This document shows positions 1-5,126 of a stretch of DNA of 5,416 nt, piece by piece. The first letter of the stretch is position 1. Every line of letters starts with the position of its first letter. The notes below the pieces were generated by a model. The model worked only from the letters and a program-made list of their open reading frames with translations, was not told the origin of the DNA and made no database searches. Made by a program: the position numbers and the translations under genes. Origin of the DNA: Alphaproteobacteria bacterium (GTDB lineage Bacteria > Pseudomonadota > Alphaproteobacteria > Rickettsiales > VGDC01); contig VGDC01000148.1 in NCBI GenBank assembly GCA_016869895.1, positions 1 to 5,416 of the forward strand, written 5' to 3'.

Positions 1-714
1 GGCCTGTTCCAGCGTGGTCGGCAGCACCGGCAGAAGGCGCGGCACGGTCAACCTGTCCGGCGAAGAGCCGATGACCTGACGGAACGACGCCGCCGAACGG
101 GCAAGCTCTCCACGTGCCTGCGCCAAATCGGAAATGGCACGGGCATGGCGCGCTTCAGATTGCGCCACATCGGTGCGCGTCACCTCGCCGACCTTGAAGC
201 GTTCGGAAGTCGCCCCCTTCTGGTCAAGCAGTACCTTGGCGTTATGGAGGCTCAAATCGACGATGGCCTTGTCGCGCAGCACATCCATATAAGAAGAGAT
301 GGCTTCCAGCAGCACTTGCTGGGTCACGGCTTCCAACTGCGCCCTGCCCGCCTCGACCTGATGCTTCGAGCCTTGATAGCGCGCCACCGATCCGCCACCG
401 TTGAAGAGCGGTTGGTTCAACACCAACTCCTTCGTGCCCTTATCGCCGTAAGTATCCGCCGCGCCGCCATAGCTGATGCGTTGCCGCCCCTTGCTGTAGT
501 TGGCTTCTAAAGAAGGCCGCCATTCGGAAACCGCCATGGCCACGCGCTCATCGATGGCGGCAAGGGCGCGGCGCTCGCTATAAAGCTGAGGGTTCGTCTC
601 ATAGGTCTGCTTCATCGCCTCTTCGAGGGAGATGGCATAAGCCGAGGTGGTGCTGAGAAGAAACGCGAGCGCGGCAACGGGCGCTTGCAAACGGAAGGAG
701 GGAAGAAGACGCAT
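1..714 (-). CDS. tolC: TolC-family outer-membrane efflux protein, N-terminal half (partial)
   Basis: This is the outer-membrane channel component of type I secretion or RND-type efflux systems; members form trimers with a beta-barrel and a long periplasmic alpha-barrel. The leftward frame is open from the ATG at 714 to the window edge, giving 238 residues of a family usually near 450, so the C-terminal half lies outside. Residues 1-27 form a Sec signal peptide (basic start, hydrophobic core around 13-20, likely cleavage after AYA). The mature part begins with ISLEEAMKQTYETNP, typical of the first TolC helix. The motif LNQPLFNGG follows, and then long Ala/Gln/Glu-rich helices (for example QSEARHARAISDLAQARGEL) typical of the coiled-coil barrel. 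A Shine-Dalgarno AAAGGG (727 to 722) lies 7 bases before the ATG. It lies 125 bases downstream of the PIMT-like gene on the same strand. Family assignment is secure; the transported substrate cannot be told. Confidence 0.93.
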   Translation of the reverse strand, partial: MRLLPSFRLQAPVAALAFLLSTTSAYAISLEEAMKQTYETNPQLYSERRALAAIDERVAMAVSEWRPSLEANYSKGRQRISYGGAADTYGDKGTKELVLNQPLFNGGGSVARYQGSKHQVEAGRAQLEAVTQQVLLEAISSYMDVLRDKAIVDLSLHNAKVLLDQKGATSERFKVGEVTRTDVAQSEARHARAISDLAQARGELARSAASFRQVIGSSPDRLTVPRLLPVLPTTLEQA

Positions 715-782
715 AAAGCAACCCTTTCGACAAGTTTACACACTTTGTCGCTGCTGCCAGCAGAGGATGGATGTTGCTTTAT
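713..782 (-). promoter_or_regulatory. Structured 5' leader of tolC: three-way-junction candidate at the start codon
   Basis: On the leftward transcript a perfect 10-base inverted repeat, AUAAAGCAAC (782-773) with GUUGCUUUAU (722-713), encloses two abutting hairpins. Hairpin A is CUGCU/AGCAG with a GGC loop (763-751). Hairpin B is CGACAA plus GU paired to AC plus UUGUCG, with one bulged A (750-728). The right arm of the outer stem covers the A and U of the tolC AUG. The ribosome-binding sequence AAAGG (727-723) lies in the junction. The CCU at 766-764 on the opposite junction strand could pair with its AGG. The fold is drawn by eye, not computed. The dyads could instead be DNA operators. Confidence 0.5.
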
Positions 783-786
783 TCTA
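781..786 (-). promoter_or_regulatory. Possible -10 element for tolC
   Basis: Read leftward, 786-781 is TAGAAT, five of six matches to the sigma70 -10 consensus. No convincing -35 lies 16-18 bases upstream. If it is used, transcription would start near 774, inside the left arm of the leader stem, so most of that arm would be missing from this transcript. It could equally be a chance AT-rich patch, with tolC read through from the methyltransferase gene. Confidence 0.25.
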
Positions 787-818
787 TTCTGGCCCGTTCA
801 CCGGACTCTTGATGGGAT

Positions 819-841
819 AGGCACTTCAATCAGAGGCACTT
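819..841. repeat. 8-base direct repeat at the end of the methyltransferase gene
   Basis: AGGCACTT occurs at 819-826 and again at 834-841, the second copy overlapping the stop codon of the leftward methyltransferase gene (842-840). The copies start 15 bases apart. No function is evident and chance or replication slippage is possible. Confidence 0.4.
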
Positions 842-1520
842 AAAAAACGAATTCTTCCTTGGCCGCGAACTCCACCAAAGGCGGAACGGAAGCATCGAAG
901 GCGATTTGTGGCTGCAACGCACCTGCCTGCTTGCGCCAGACGGTCGCTTTGCCGAGGCCCGCACGGGTTCCCGGCAGATAGACCACATTCTGCACACCGA
1001 CCACACGGCCACCTTCGGCGACCTGATCGACCAGTGCTTGCGGAATCACGTCCACCGCGCCGTTCAGAAGCACCACATCATAGGGTGCGCCGGAAGGATG
1101 CCCTGCGCTCAGACCGCCCGTAACGAATTCCGTATTCGGCAGATGCAGGCGGCTAAGGCGTTTGCGCGCGGCTTCCGCCAGTTCAGGGTTGCTCTCTATG
1201 GCCACCACATGCTCGGCGAGCTGGGCAAGCACCGCCGTGGAATAGCCCGTCGCCGCGCCGATGTCGAGCACGCGGTCGGTCTTCTTGATTTCCGCCAGCA
1301 CCAATAAGCGCGCCAGCACCAGCGGCGCGATGAGCGACCGACCGGGGGCTACTTCAAGGTCTTCATCCACATAGGCGGCGCCTTTCAGCTCTTCCGGCAC
1401 GAATTGTTCGCGCGGAAGTCCTGCCAGCGCGTCGATGACATCCCCGTCAATCACGTTCGCGGGCACGAGCTGCCCTTCGATCATCTTGCGTCGTGCGGTG
1501 GTAAATGCGTCTGCGCCCAT
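840..1520 (-). CDS. Protein-L-isoaspartate O-methyltransferase-like protein
   Basis: This 226-residue cytoplasmic protein has the class I SAM-dependent methyltransferase fold of the PCMT family, whose classical members methylate isoaspartyl residues to repair aged proteins. The N-terminal family region is present (ARRKMIEGQLVPANVID, then ALAGLPREQFVPEEL, residues 9-45). Motif I is VLDIGAATGYSTAVLA (84-99), the acidic ribose-binding residue is E109 in VVAIESNP, and a motif II-like segment is APYDVVLLNGAVDVIPQ (145-161). The signature TISAP region of true PIMTs is changed to SLIAP (62-66), so the serine considered important for catalysis is an isoleucine. It may therefore be a paralogue with another substrate or weak activity, and I give no pcm symbol. 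The ATG at 1520 has AAGG nine bases upstream. It has a strong promoter and lies directly upstream of tolC, an arrangement common in Alphaproteobacteria. Confidence 0.88.
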   Translation of the reverse strand: MGADAFTTARRKMIEGQLVPANVIDGDVIDALAGLPREQFVPEELKGAAYVDEDLEVAPGRSLIAPLVLARLLVLAEIKKTDRVLDIGAATGYSTAVLAQLAEHVVAIESNPELAEAARKRLSRLHLPNTEFVTGGLSAGHPSGAPYDVVLLNGAVDVIPQALVDQVAEGGRVVGVQNVVYLPGTRAGLGKATVWRKQAGALQPQIAFDASVPPLVEFAAKEEFVF

Positions 1521-1568
1521 GGAATCAAGCCTTCAGGTGGGAGGTAATCAGGATAGGTTGTAACAGCT

Positions 1569-1597
1569 ATTATATGCACCAAAAAGCAGAACGGCAA
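1569..1597 (-). promoter_or_regulatory. Promoter of the PIMT-like gene
   Basis: Read leftward, TTGCCG (1597-1592) and a perfect TATAAT (1574-1569) are separated by 17 bases. The predicted start near 1562 leaves a leader of about 40 bases before the ATG at 1520. This is the best sigma70-type promoter in the window and probably drives the methyltransferase gene, and tolC by read-through. Confidence 0.7.
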
Positions 1598-1632
1598 GCA
1601 AGCAAAAAGTGCCGCAGCGATAATCCGCCATT

Positions 1633-1648
1633 CACGCTTGACGGCGTG
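1633..1648. repeat. Inverted repeat centred on the tRNA promoter -35 box
   Basis: CACGC (1633-1637) and GCGTG (1644-1648) form a perfect 5-base inverted repeat, and the six bases between them are exactly the TTGACG -35 candidate. It could be a protein-binding dyad, but short GC-rich repeats arise easily by chance. Confidence 0.35.
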
Positions 1649-1666
1649 CGGAAAAAGCATTAAGTT
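1638..1666 (+). promoter_or_regulatory. Probable promoter of the tRNA-Cys gene
   Basis: TTGACG (1638-1643) matches five of six -35 bases. After a 17-base spacer comes TAAGTT (1661-1666), a weak -10 with three of six matches. A GC-rich discriminator (CCGTCCCC) follows, as in many stable-RNA promoters under stringent control. The start would lie about 15 bases before the mature tRNA 5' end. Confidence 0.5.
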
Positions 1667-1687
1667 CCGTCCCCTACCGCATCGTGA

Positions 1688-1761
1688 GGCTGGGTAGCAA
1701 AGTGGTAATGCACGGGATTGCAAATCCTGCACCGGCGGTTCGATTCCGCCCCCGGCCTCCA
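1688..1761 (+). tRNA. tRNA-Cys (anticodon GCA)
   Basis: This is a 74-base tRNA with every stem intact. The acceptor stem GGCTGGG (1688-1694) pairs with CCCGGCC (1751-1757) with one G-U pair. The D arm has a 3-pair stem GCA/TGC (1697-1699 with 1709-1711). The anticodon arm CGGGA/TCCTG carries the loop TTGCAAA with GCA at 1720-1722. The T arm is GGCGG/CCGCC with loop TTCGATT. The discriminator is T1758, the U73 expected of cysteine tRNAs and needed by CysRS, and CCA is encoded at 1759-1761. A short T run follows, but no clear terminator hairpin. It probably supplies all Cys decoding (UGC and UGU). No duplicate of its 3' end was seen elsewhere in the window, so there is no sign of island insertion here. 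Confidence 0.96.
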
Positions 1762-1791
1762 ATTTTTCCCATTAAGACAAATTTAACCAAA

Positions 1792-1810
1792 GCGTCACAT
1801 TTCTGTGCGC
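1792..1810. repeat. Inverted repeat between tRNA-Cys and the small membrane gene
   Basis: GCG-T-CACA, a TTTC spacer, then TGTG-CGC form an imperfect dyad with one unpaired T, followed by GGGTTT. It lies just upstream of the TATACT element. It could be a weak terminator for the tRNA transcript or an operator for the next gene; the sequence does not decide. Confidence 0.3.
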
Positions 1811-1820
1811 GGGTTTCGGC

Positions 1821-1826
1821 TATACT
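1821..1826 (+). promoter_or_regulatory. Putative -10 element for the 1872-2425 gene pair
   Basis: TATACT matches five of six -10 bases and lies 51 bases before the chosen ATG. No good -35 is visible 16-18 bases upstream; an inverted repeat and a GTCACA motif occupy that zone, so an activator-dependent promoter is conceivable. Confidence 0.4.
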
Positions 1827-1861
1827 CCATTTGATATTTTGCTTTTGATTGTGAAAGCTAT

Positions 1862-1865
1862 GGAG
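1862..1865 (+). promoter_or_regulatory. Ribosome binding site fixing the start at 1872
   Basis: GGAG sits six bases before ATG 1872, ideal spacing. The alternative in-frame starts (TTG 1839, ATG 1860) have no comparable site upstream, so 1872 is preferred. Confidence 0.6.
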
Positions 1866-1871
1866 ACAGCG

Positions 1872-2141
1872 ATGTCCGAAACGACCGAAAAACCTGCCGC
1901 CCAGCCATCCTCCTTCGTTGTGAAGGGTGGCGAAGCCATCGACACCGCCGCCATCGGCGCGGTGCTTCCGAATCAAGCGCGAAGCGCACCCGAAGCGAAT
2001 CCCCCACAGGAAAAAGAGAAGAACCACACGCTGCTGAAAGCGGTCGGGGCGGTTTTGGCCGTTGCCATTCCCGCCGCGCTCATCGGCAAGAAGGCCTATG
2101 ACCGTTCCCACGGCATCTCCAGCGGAGCGGTGATCCTATGA
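1872..2141 (+). CDS. Small single-helix membrane protein of unknown function
   Basis: This 89-residue protein is not recognised as any family. Residues 1-50 are polar and disorder-like, rich in Pro, Ala and Glu, with a charged stretch QEKEKN at 46-51. One hydrophobic segment follows (LLKAVGAVLAVAIPAALIG, about 54-72). It is flanked by KK and then a short tail (AYDRSHGISSG) ending in a hydrophobic AVIL. Positive charge just after the helix (K73, K74, R78) suggests, by the positive-inside rule, a cytoplasmic C-terminus, though K48, K50 and K56 on the other side weaken that. The start is ATG 1872 on the strength of the GGAG site. Its stop codon overlaps the start of the next gene (ATGA at 2138-2141), implying translational coupling and joint function. 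That it is a real gene is supported by the SD, the coupling and the coherent helix; its role is unknown. Confidence 0.75.
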   Translation: MSETTEKPAAQPSSFVVKGGEAIDTAAIGAVLPNQARSAPEANPPQEKEKNHTLLKAVGAVLAVAIPAALIGKKAYDRSHGISSGAVIL

Positions 2142-2425
2142 GCAGCAATAGCTTTGCGGAGCGCCTGCTCCTGAACGATGTGTCCTGCGTGTTCCTCATC
2201 CAGAGCAAGAATGAAGCGGATGAGCCTGTCTTCGCCTATGTGGCGGTGACGGGCGCGAAACTCGGCCTGTTCCGTTTCGCGCTGAAACAACCGCTTTTCG
2301 ATGCGGGCATGTATGGCGATATCCTCCTCACCGGCGAGGGAACGCCTTCCGAAAAAGACCGGAAATACATGACTGAGCGATACGGCTTCAACCACGAAGA
2401 TATGCAGCATATCACCCTGCCCTGA
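2138..2425 (+). CDS. Small soluble protein of unknown function
   Basis: This 95-residue protein has no signal peptide or membrane helix and I do not recognise its family. The N-terminal half alternates hydrophobic residues in a way that suggests beta strands (VSCVFLIQS, VFAYVAVTG). A helix-like stretch LGLFRFALKQP follows, then a motif FDAGMYGDILLTGEGTPSE (54-72) and an acidic/aromatic tail KYMTERYGFNHEDM. The overall look is a small alpha/beta domain. The start codon overlaps the stop of the membrane-protein gene upstream by four bases, so the two are almost certainly co-translated and the product may act with the membrane protein at the inner membrane. A weak hairpin follows the stop, and the next gene appears to have its own promoter. 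Confidence 0.78.
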   Translation: MSSNSFAERLLLNDVSCVFLIQSKNEADEPVFAYVAVTGAKLGLFRFALKQPLFDAGMYGDILLTGEGTPSEKDRKYMTERYGFNHEDMQHITLP

Positions 2426-2427
2426 AG

Positions 2428-2447
2428 CTGCCGACCACGGCGGGTTT
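2428..2447 (+). terminator. Weak terminator-like hairpin
   Basis: CTGCCG (2428-2433) pairs with CGGCGG (2438-2443) with one G-U pair around an ACCA loop, followed by GTTT. It begins three bases after the stop of the 95-residue protein gene. The T tract is short, so termination would be partial at best. Confidence 0.35.
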
Positions 2448-2508
2448 CCAGCCCCTCCGCCCCTTCACGGAATTGTCACAAAAAAACTCCGGCATCCCAT
2501 GTGGAATG

Positions 2509-2517
2509 TGCTAGTAT
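2509..2517 (+). promoter_or_regulatory. Putative extended -10 promoter of the 572-residue protein gene
   Basis: TGC followed by TAGTAT (2512-2517) resembles an extended -10 element with four of six core matches. No -35 is seen at normal spacing, which fits the extended class. Transcription from about 2524 would give a leader near 56 bases. An AT-rich stretch with GTCACA and seven A's lies upstream at 2475-2486. Confidence 0.4.
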
Positions 2518-2579
2518 GGAACAGTGATGGCTCGTTATCCGGCCACTCGCCGTCTATATGCCTGAATACACGAGGATAA

Positions 2580-4298
2580 ATGACCGAACAGGTGTTGAAG
2601 AGAGAAGCCCCCGCCTTTGGCCCGTCGCCTGCCCCCGCGCAGGCAGCGGTGGGTGAATCCAACACTGATTCCCTTTCCTTGCAACGCAGCAATTCCAAAC
2701 CCGAATACACCGCGACCGGCGTGAAACCCGCTGGCATCCAGGCCGCAGGCCTTTCCGCCACCACCAACTCCGCTAAGGAAATGTGGGACAGCGAGAAGAA
2801 ACCCTGGGCTTCCACCGCCGGTGGCCGCCTTGCCATCCGCAGCATCTCGCGCGGCATCATCGGCGCAGCATTCTACACCTGGGGCACGCAGAAAATCGCC
2901 CGTGACATGCCCGGCTACAGCTTGGACAAAAAGCCCGACAACGCTTTGCAGCATGTCGCCCGCGCCTTCGACACCGTGGCGGGCAAACCCATCGAAAAAA
3001 TCTTCAACAAGATGGGCAAGGACGGCAAAGCCATCGTCACCTTCCGCCCTTCGCTGGCCAGTGGTGGCCGCACGCTCGGTGAAGACGCCATCTACAACAC
3101 CTTCGACTTCGCCGCCGCTTCGGCGGGTGACGCGATGGGACGCGAAATCATCGGCCTGTTCGACCCCTCCGTGCAGCACAAATGGAAAGGCGAGAACGGC
3201 AAAATCAGCCTGCCGAACGGCATCAAGAGCCTTGCCGCCGCCACCAGCCGCATCTTCCTTGCGCAGGCGGAGGACTGGTTCGTCGCGGTGCCCTACACCT
3301 TCCAGCAGAAATTCCAGCGCAAGGTCATCAATAAATTCAGCCCCGGTTTCGAATACACCGCCGACAGCACCCTGCACGGCAGCTGCTACAAGCTGGACGA
3401 GAACGGCAAGATCAAAGGCACTTACGGCTGGGAAGGCGTGCTTGACCTGCAAGGCCGCTTCACAGGATATAACTTCGGTACCGGCCTGTTCCGTGACATC
3501 GTGAAAGGTGCGAAAGAAGGCGTCGCCAATATGCGCGACCCCGAACGTAAAGCCCATCGCACACCGGAAAAGTTAACACCGGAGACCATGTTCAAAGCCG
3601 GGCAGAGCGGAGCGCGCAAGGCCACGAGTTACCTGCTGAACCGCGCGGTGAAGACGCTCATCGTCATGACGCCTTCCGTGCCCATCTTCTCCATGCTGCG
3701 CATTCCACAGAACCGCAACATGGGCATCGGCCTGATGCCTGACGGTACGGAAGTGCCACTGGGTCGCCGCGATGAATTCCAGCCCGACCAGCTCGACCGC
3801 AGCCAGTGGTCGGCCAGCAACCGCATGTTGGATAATGTCCTTGATCCCTTCGGCAAGGCCGCCAATAGCTTGTCCGATAAACTGGGCGGCGCGGTGCAGA
3901 CACTGGCGCGCTCCGATGAAGGCAAACAGAAAGCCACCGATTTCGCGCGGACGTACGTCAACGCCTCGATGGCATACACCCCCTACATCTTCGCCAAGAA
4001 CGAATTCGCCCTGATGTGGGACAACAAATCCATGGATAAGGCCGTTGACCGCACGGTAGACGGCATGTTCAGCGGTAAGTTCAGCGAAGTGAAATCCGGC
4101 GTGAAGGACATCGCGCAGGTCATCGCTTCGCGCCGTAAAGTGAAGAAGGATGAGAAGGGCTTCGCCGACTCCCTGCGTCCCGCCGGACCGGAGACCGCGC
4201 GCTTCGCCGATAAACTCCCCCGTGAGCGCACCGCCGCCAACTGGCAGGAACAGGTGGCGCAGGCCGCTGGTGCCGAACCCGCCCTCTCCCATCGCTGA
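2580..4298 (+). CDS. Large protein of unknown function (572 residues)
   Basis: I do not recognise this protein. The start is certain within the frame because a TAA stop (2577-2579) directly abuts the ATG; GAGGA precedes it at short spacing. Residues 1-65 are low-complexity (Pro, Ala, Ser, Thr) and have no signal peptide. The core is rich in aromatic and basic residues, with hydrophobic patches near 84-102 (around IIGAAFYTWG), 355-373 and 459-479 that could be membrane-associated or amphipathic rather than clear spanning helices. There is one cysteine (C269). Three segments with a similar Ala-Thr-(Ser/Asp) start and a Pro-containing aromatic end lie at 221-241, 348-370 and 452-471. The C-terminus is lysine/arginine-rich, then Ala/Glu-rich. 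No nucleotide-binding or catalytic motif stands out. The preceding pair of small unknown genes on the same strand suggests a lineage-specific group. A structural or membrane-associated role is only a guess. Confidence 0.85.
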   Translation: MTEQVLKREAPAFGPSPAPAQAAVGESNTDSLSLQRSNSKPEYTATGVKPAGIQAAGLSATTNSAKEMWDSEKKPWASTAGGRLAIRSISRGIIGAAFYTWGTQKIARDMPGYSLDKKPDNALQHVARAFDTVAGKPIEKIFNKMGKDGKAIVTFRPSLASGGRTLGEDAIYNTFDFAAASAGDAMGREIIGLFDPSVQHKWKGENGKISLPNGIKSLAAATSRIFLAQAEDWFVAVPYTFQQKFQRKVINKFSPGFEYTADSTLHGSCYKLDENGKIKGTYGWEGVLDLQGRFTGYNFGTGLFRDIVKGAKEGVANMRDPERKAHRTPEKLTPETMFKAGQSGARKATSYLLNRAVKTLIVMTPSVPIFSMLRIPQNRNMGIGLMPDGTEVPLGRRDEFQPDQLDRSQWSASNRMLDNVLDPFGKAANSLSDKLGGAVQTLARSDEGKQKATDFARTYVNASMAYTPYIFAKNEFALMWDNKSMDKAVDRTVDGMFSGKFSEVKSGVKDIAQVIASRRKVKKDEKGFADSLRPAGPETARFADKLPRERTAANWQEQVAQAAGAEPALSHR

Positions 4299-4339
4299 AG
4301 CCCCGCCCACATAAGCCACCCAATCGCCGTAAAAATGTG

Positions 4340-4368
4340 TTTATCAAATGGATAAGCTGCGTTAATAT
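4340..4368 (+). promoter_or_regulatory. Tentative promoter of the dioxygenase-like/sulfurtransferase operon
   Basis: TTTATC (4340-4345) and TAATAT (4363-4368) are separated by 17 bases, with three and four of six consensus matches. An alternative -10, TATACT at 4398-4403, lies too close to the ribosome site (AAGGA, 4404-4408) to be useful. The 120-base gap after the preceding gene shows no terminator, so read-through is also possible. Confidence 0.3.
4341..4355. repeat. TTATC/GATAA inverted repeat upstream of the dioxygenase-like gene
   Basis: TTATC (4341-4345) and GATAA (4351-4355) form a perfect 5-base inverted repeat with a 5-base spacer, in the intergenic region 64-78 bases before the ATG. 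It could be a regulator site; it is short enough to be chance. Confidence 0.3.
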
Positions 4369-4418
4369 GCGGCCATACGTCACAGAATGACTCTTTATAT
4401 ACTAAGGACACGCCCAGC

Positions 4419-5114
4419 ATGAACAGCGCCTCCGCTTCCGCATTCCGCCCCACCCGCCGTCATCTGCTTTCCCTGCTCGCGGGCGGAACCTTCCTGCTGG
4501 CGAGCTTCGCCGCCAATCCCGCCCATGCGGAAGACCTCATGCTCACCGCCTGCAACGGCATAACCCCCGCCACCAGCGCCAGCCACTATCCCGGCGCGGG
4601 CAACATCATCCTTTCCAACGACCTCGCCCGCCCTGCTGGCAAGGCACAATACGCCGCGGGTCAGCTGCTGCGCATCTCCGGTCGCGTGACCGATGAGAAC
4701 TGCGTGCCCGTCGCCAATGCCATCGTCGATCTCTGGCAGGCGAACCCCTTCGGCGAATACCGTTGGGCAGCGCGCGATGAACTGCTGAACCCTGAGCCCA
4801 TCTTCGCAGGGAATGGCCGCGCGGTCACCGATAACCTCGGTCGTTTCAACTTCACCACCCTCTTCCCCGGCAGCACCGGCAACAATGCGCCCGTGGTGCA
4901 GTTCCGTGTGACCCACCCGGATTTCAAGACCATCGACACCGCCATGTATTTCAAGGGTGACCGCCGCAACGCCACCGATTCGCGCTTCAAGGCATTCAGT
5001 GCCGATAACCAGTCGCGCCTGCTCGGAAAAATCAGCAGCAGCGCCGATGGCAACACCCTCAATGCCAGCCACAACATCACCCTAAAAGGCCGCGTTCCTT
5101 TCCGCAGCTACTAA
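4419..5114 (+). CDS. Exported intradiol ring-cleavage dioxygenase-like protein, probably inactive
   Basis: This 231-residue homologue of protocatechuate 3,4-/catechol 1,2-dioxygenases carries an export signal. A twin-arginine-like start (TRRHLLSLLAGG, 12-23), a hydrophobic core and a likely cleavage after AHA (37) point to Tat, or possibly Sec, export. Family landmarks are clear: SGRVTDENCVPVANAIVDLW (87-106), QANPFGEYRW, GRAVTDNLGRFNFTTLFPG (133-151) and MYFKGD (176-181). Active enzymes bind Fe(III) with two Tyr and two His. Here only the first Tyr (Y114) is kept. The second, in the PGPY motif, reads PGST (150-153), and the HIHF motif reads VVQF (159-162), so both His are lost, as is the Arg before them. 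A ring-cleaving reaction is therefore unlikely, and a binding or structural role in the envelope is more plausible. C45 and C95 could form a disulfide. AAGGA lies ten bases before the ATG. The sulfurtransferase gene follows 12 bases after the stop. Confidence 0.88.
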   Translation: MNSASASAFRPTRRHLLSLLAGGTFLLASFAANPAHAEDLMLTACNGITPATSASHYPGAGNIILSNDLARPAGKAQYAAGQLLRISGRVTDENCVPVANAIVDLWQANPFGEYRWAARDELLNPEPIFAGNGRAVTDNLGRFNFTTLFPGSTGNNAPVVQFRVTHPDFKTIDTAMYFKGDRRNATDSRFKAFSADNQSRLLGKISSSADGNTLNASHNITLKGRVPFRSY

Positions 5115-5116
5115 GG
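5113..5116 (+). promoter_or_regulatory. Ribosome binding site of the sulfurtransferase gene inside the upstream stop
   Basis: AAGG overlaps the TAA stop (5112-5114) of the dioxygenase-like gene and lies ten bases before ATG 5127. The arrangement suggests one transcript and possible translational coupling. Confidence 0.6.
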
Positions 5117-5126
5117 CAAGCATACT

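Noticed and set aside
145..510. Rightward 121-codon open frame at the left end
   Set aside because: Antisense to tolC; His/Arg/Leu-rich shadow translation.
1761..1767. Rho-independent terminator right after tRNA-Cys
   Set aside because: There is a short T run, but the only stem before it is the tRNA itself.
1792..1810. CRP-type site
   Set aside because: The half-sites are in the order CACA then TGTG, the reverse of the TGTGA-N6-TCACA arrangement.
2499..2579. A 26-codon frame (starting MWNVLVWN) ending directly at the ATG of the 572-residue gene
   Set aside because: It has no ribosome binding site, and the likely promoter -10 lies inside it, so transcripts would miss its start.
2535..3557. 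Long leftward open frame of 340 codons opposite the 572-residue gene
   Set aside because: It is the antisense shadow of a GC-rich gene. Its translation is Gly/Val/Ala/His-biased without family motifs, and the rightward frame has a clear start and a natural composition.
1688..4298. Idea that the unknown genes form an integrative island inserted at tRNA-Cys
   Set aside because: No integrase, no second copy of the tRNA 3' end, and no obvious change in base composition or codon use.
3573..4319. Leftward 248-codon open frame
   Set aside because: Antisense shadow of the same gene; no ribosome site or recognisable domain.
4395..5072. Leftward 225-codon open frame
   Set aside because: Antisense to the dioxygenase-like gene, whose family motifs prove the rightward frame.
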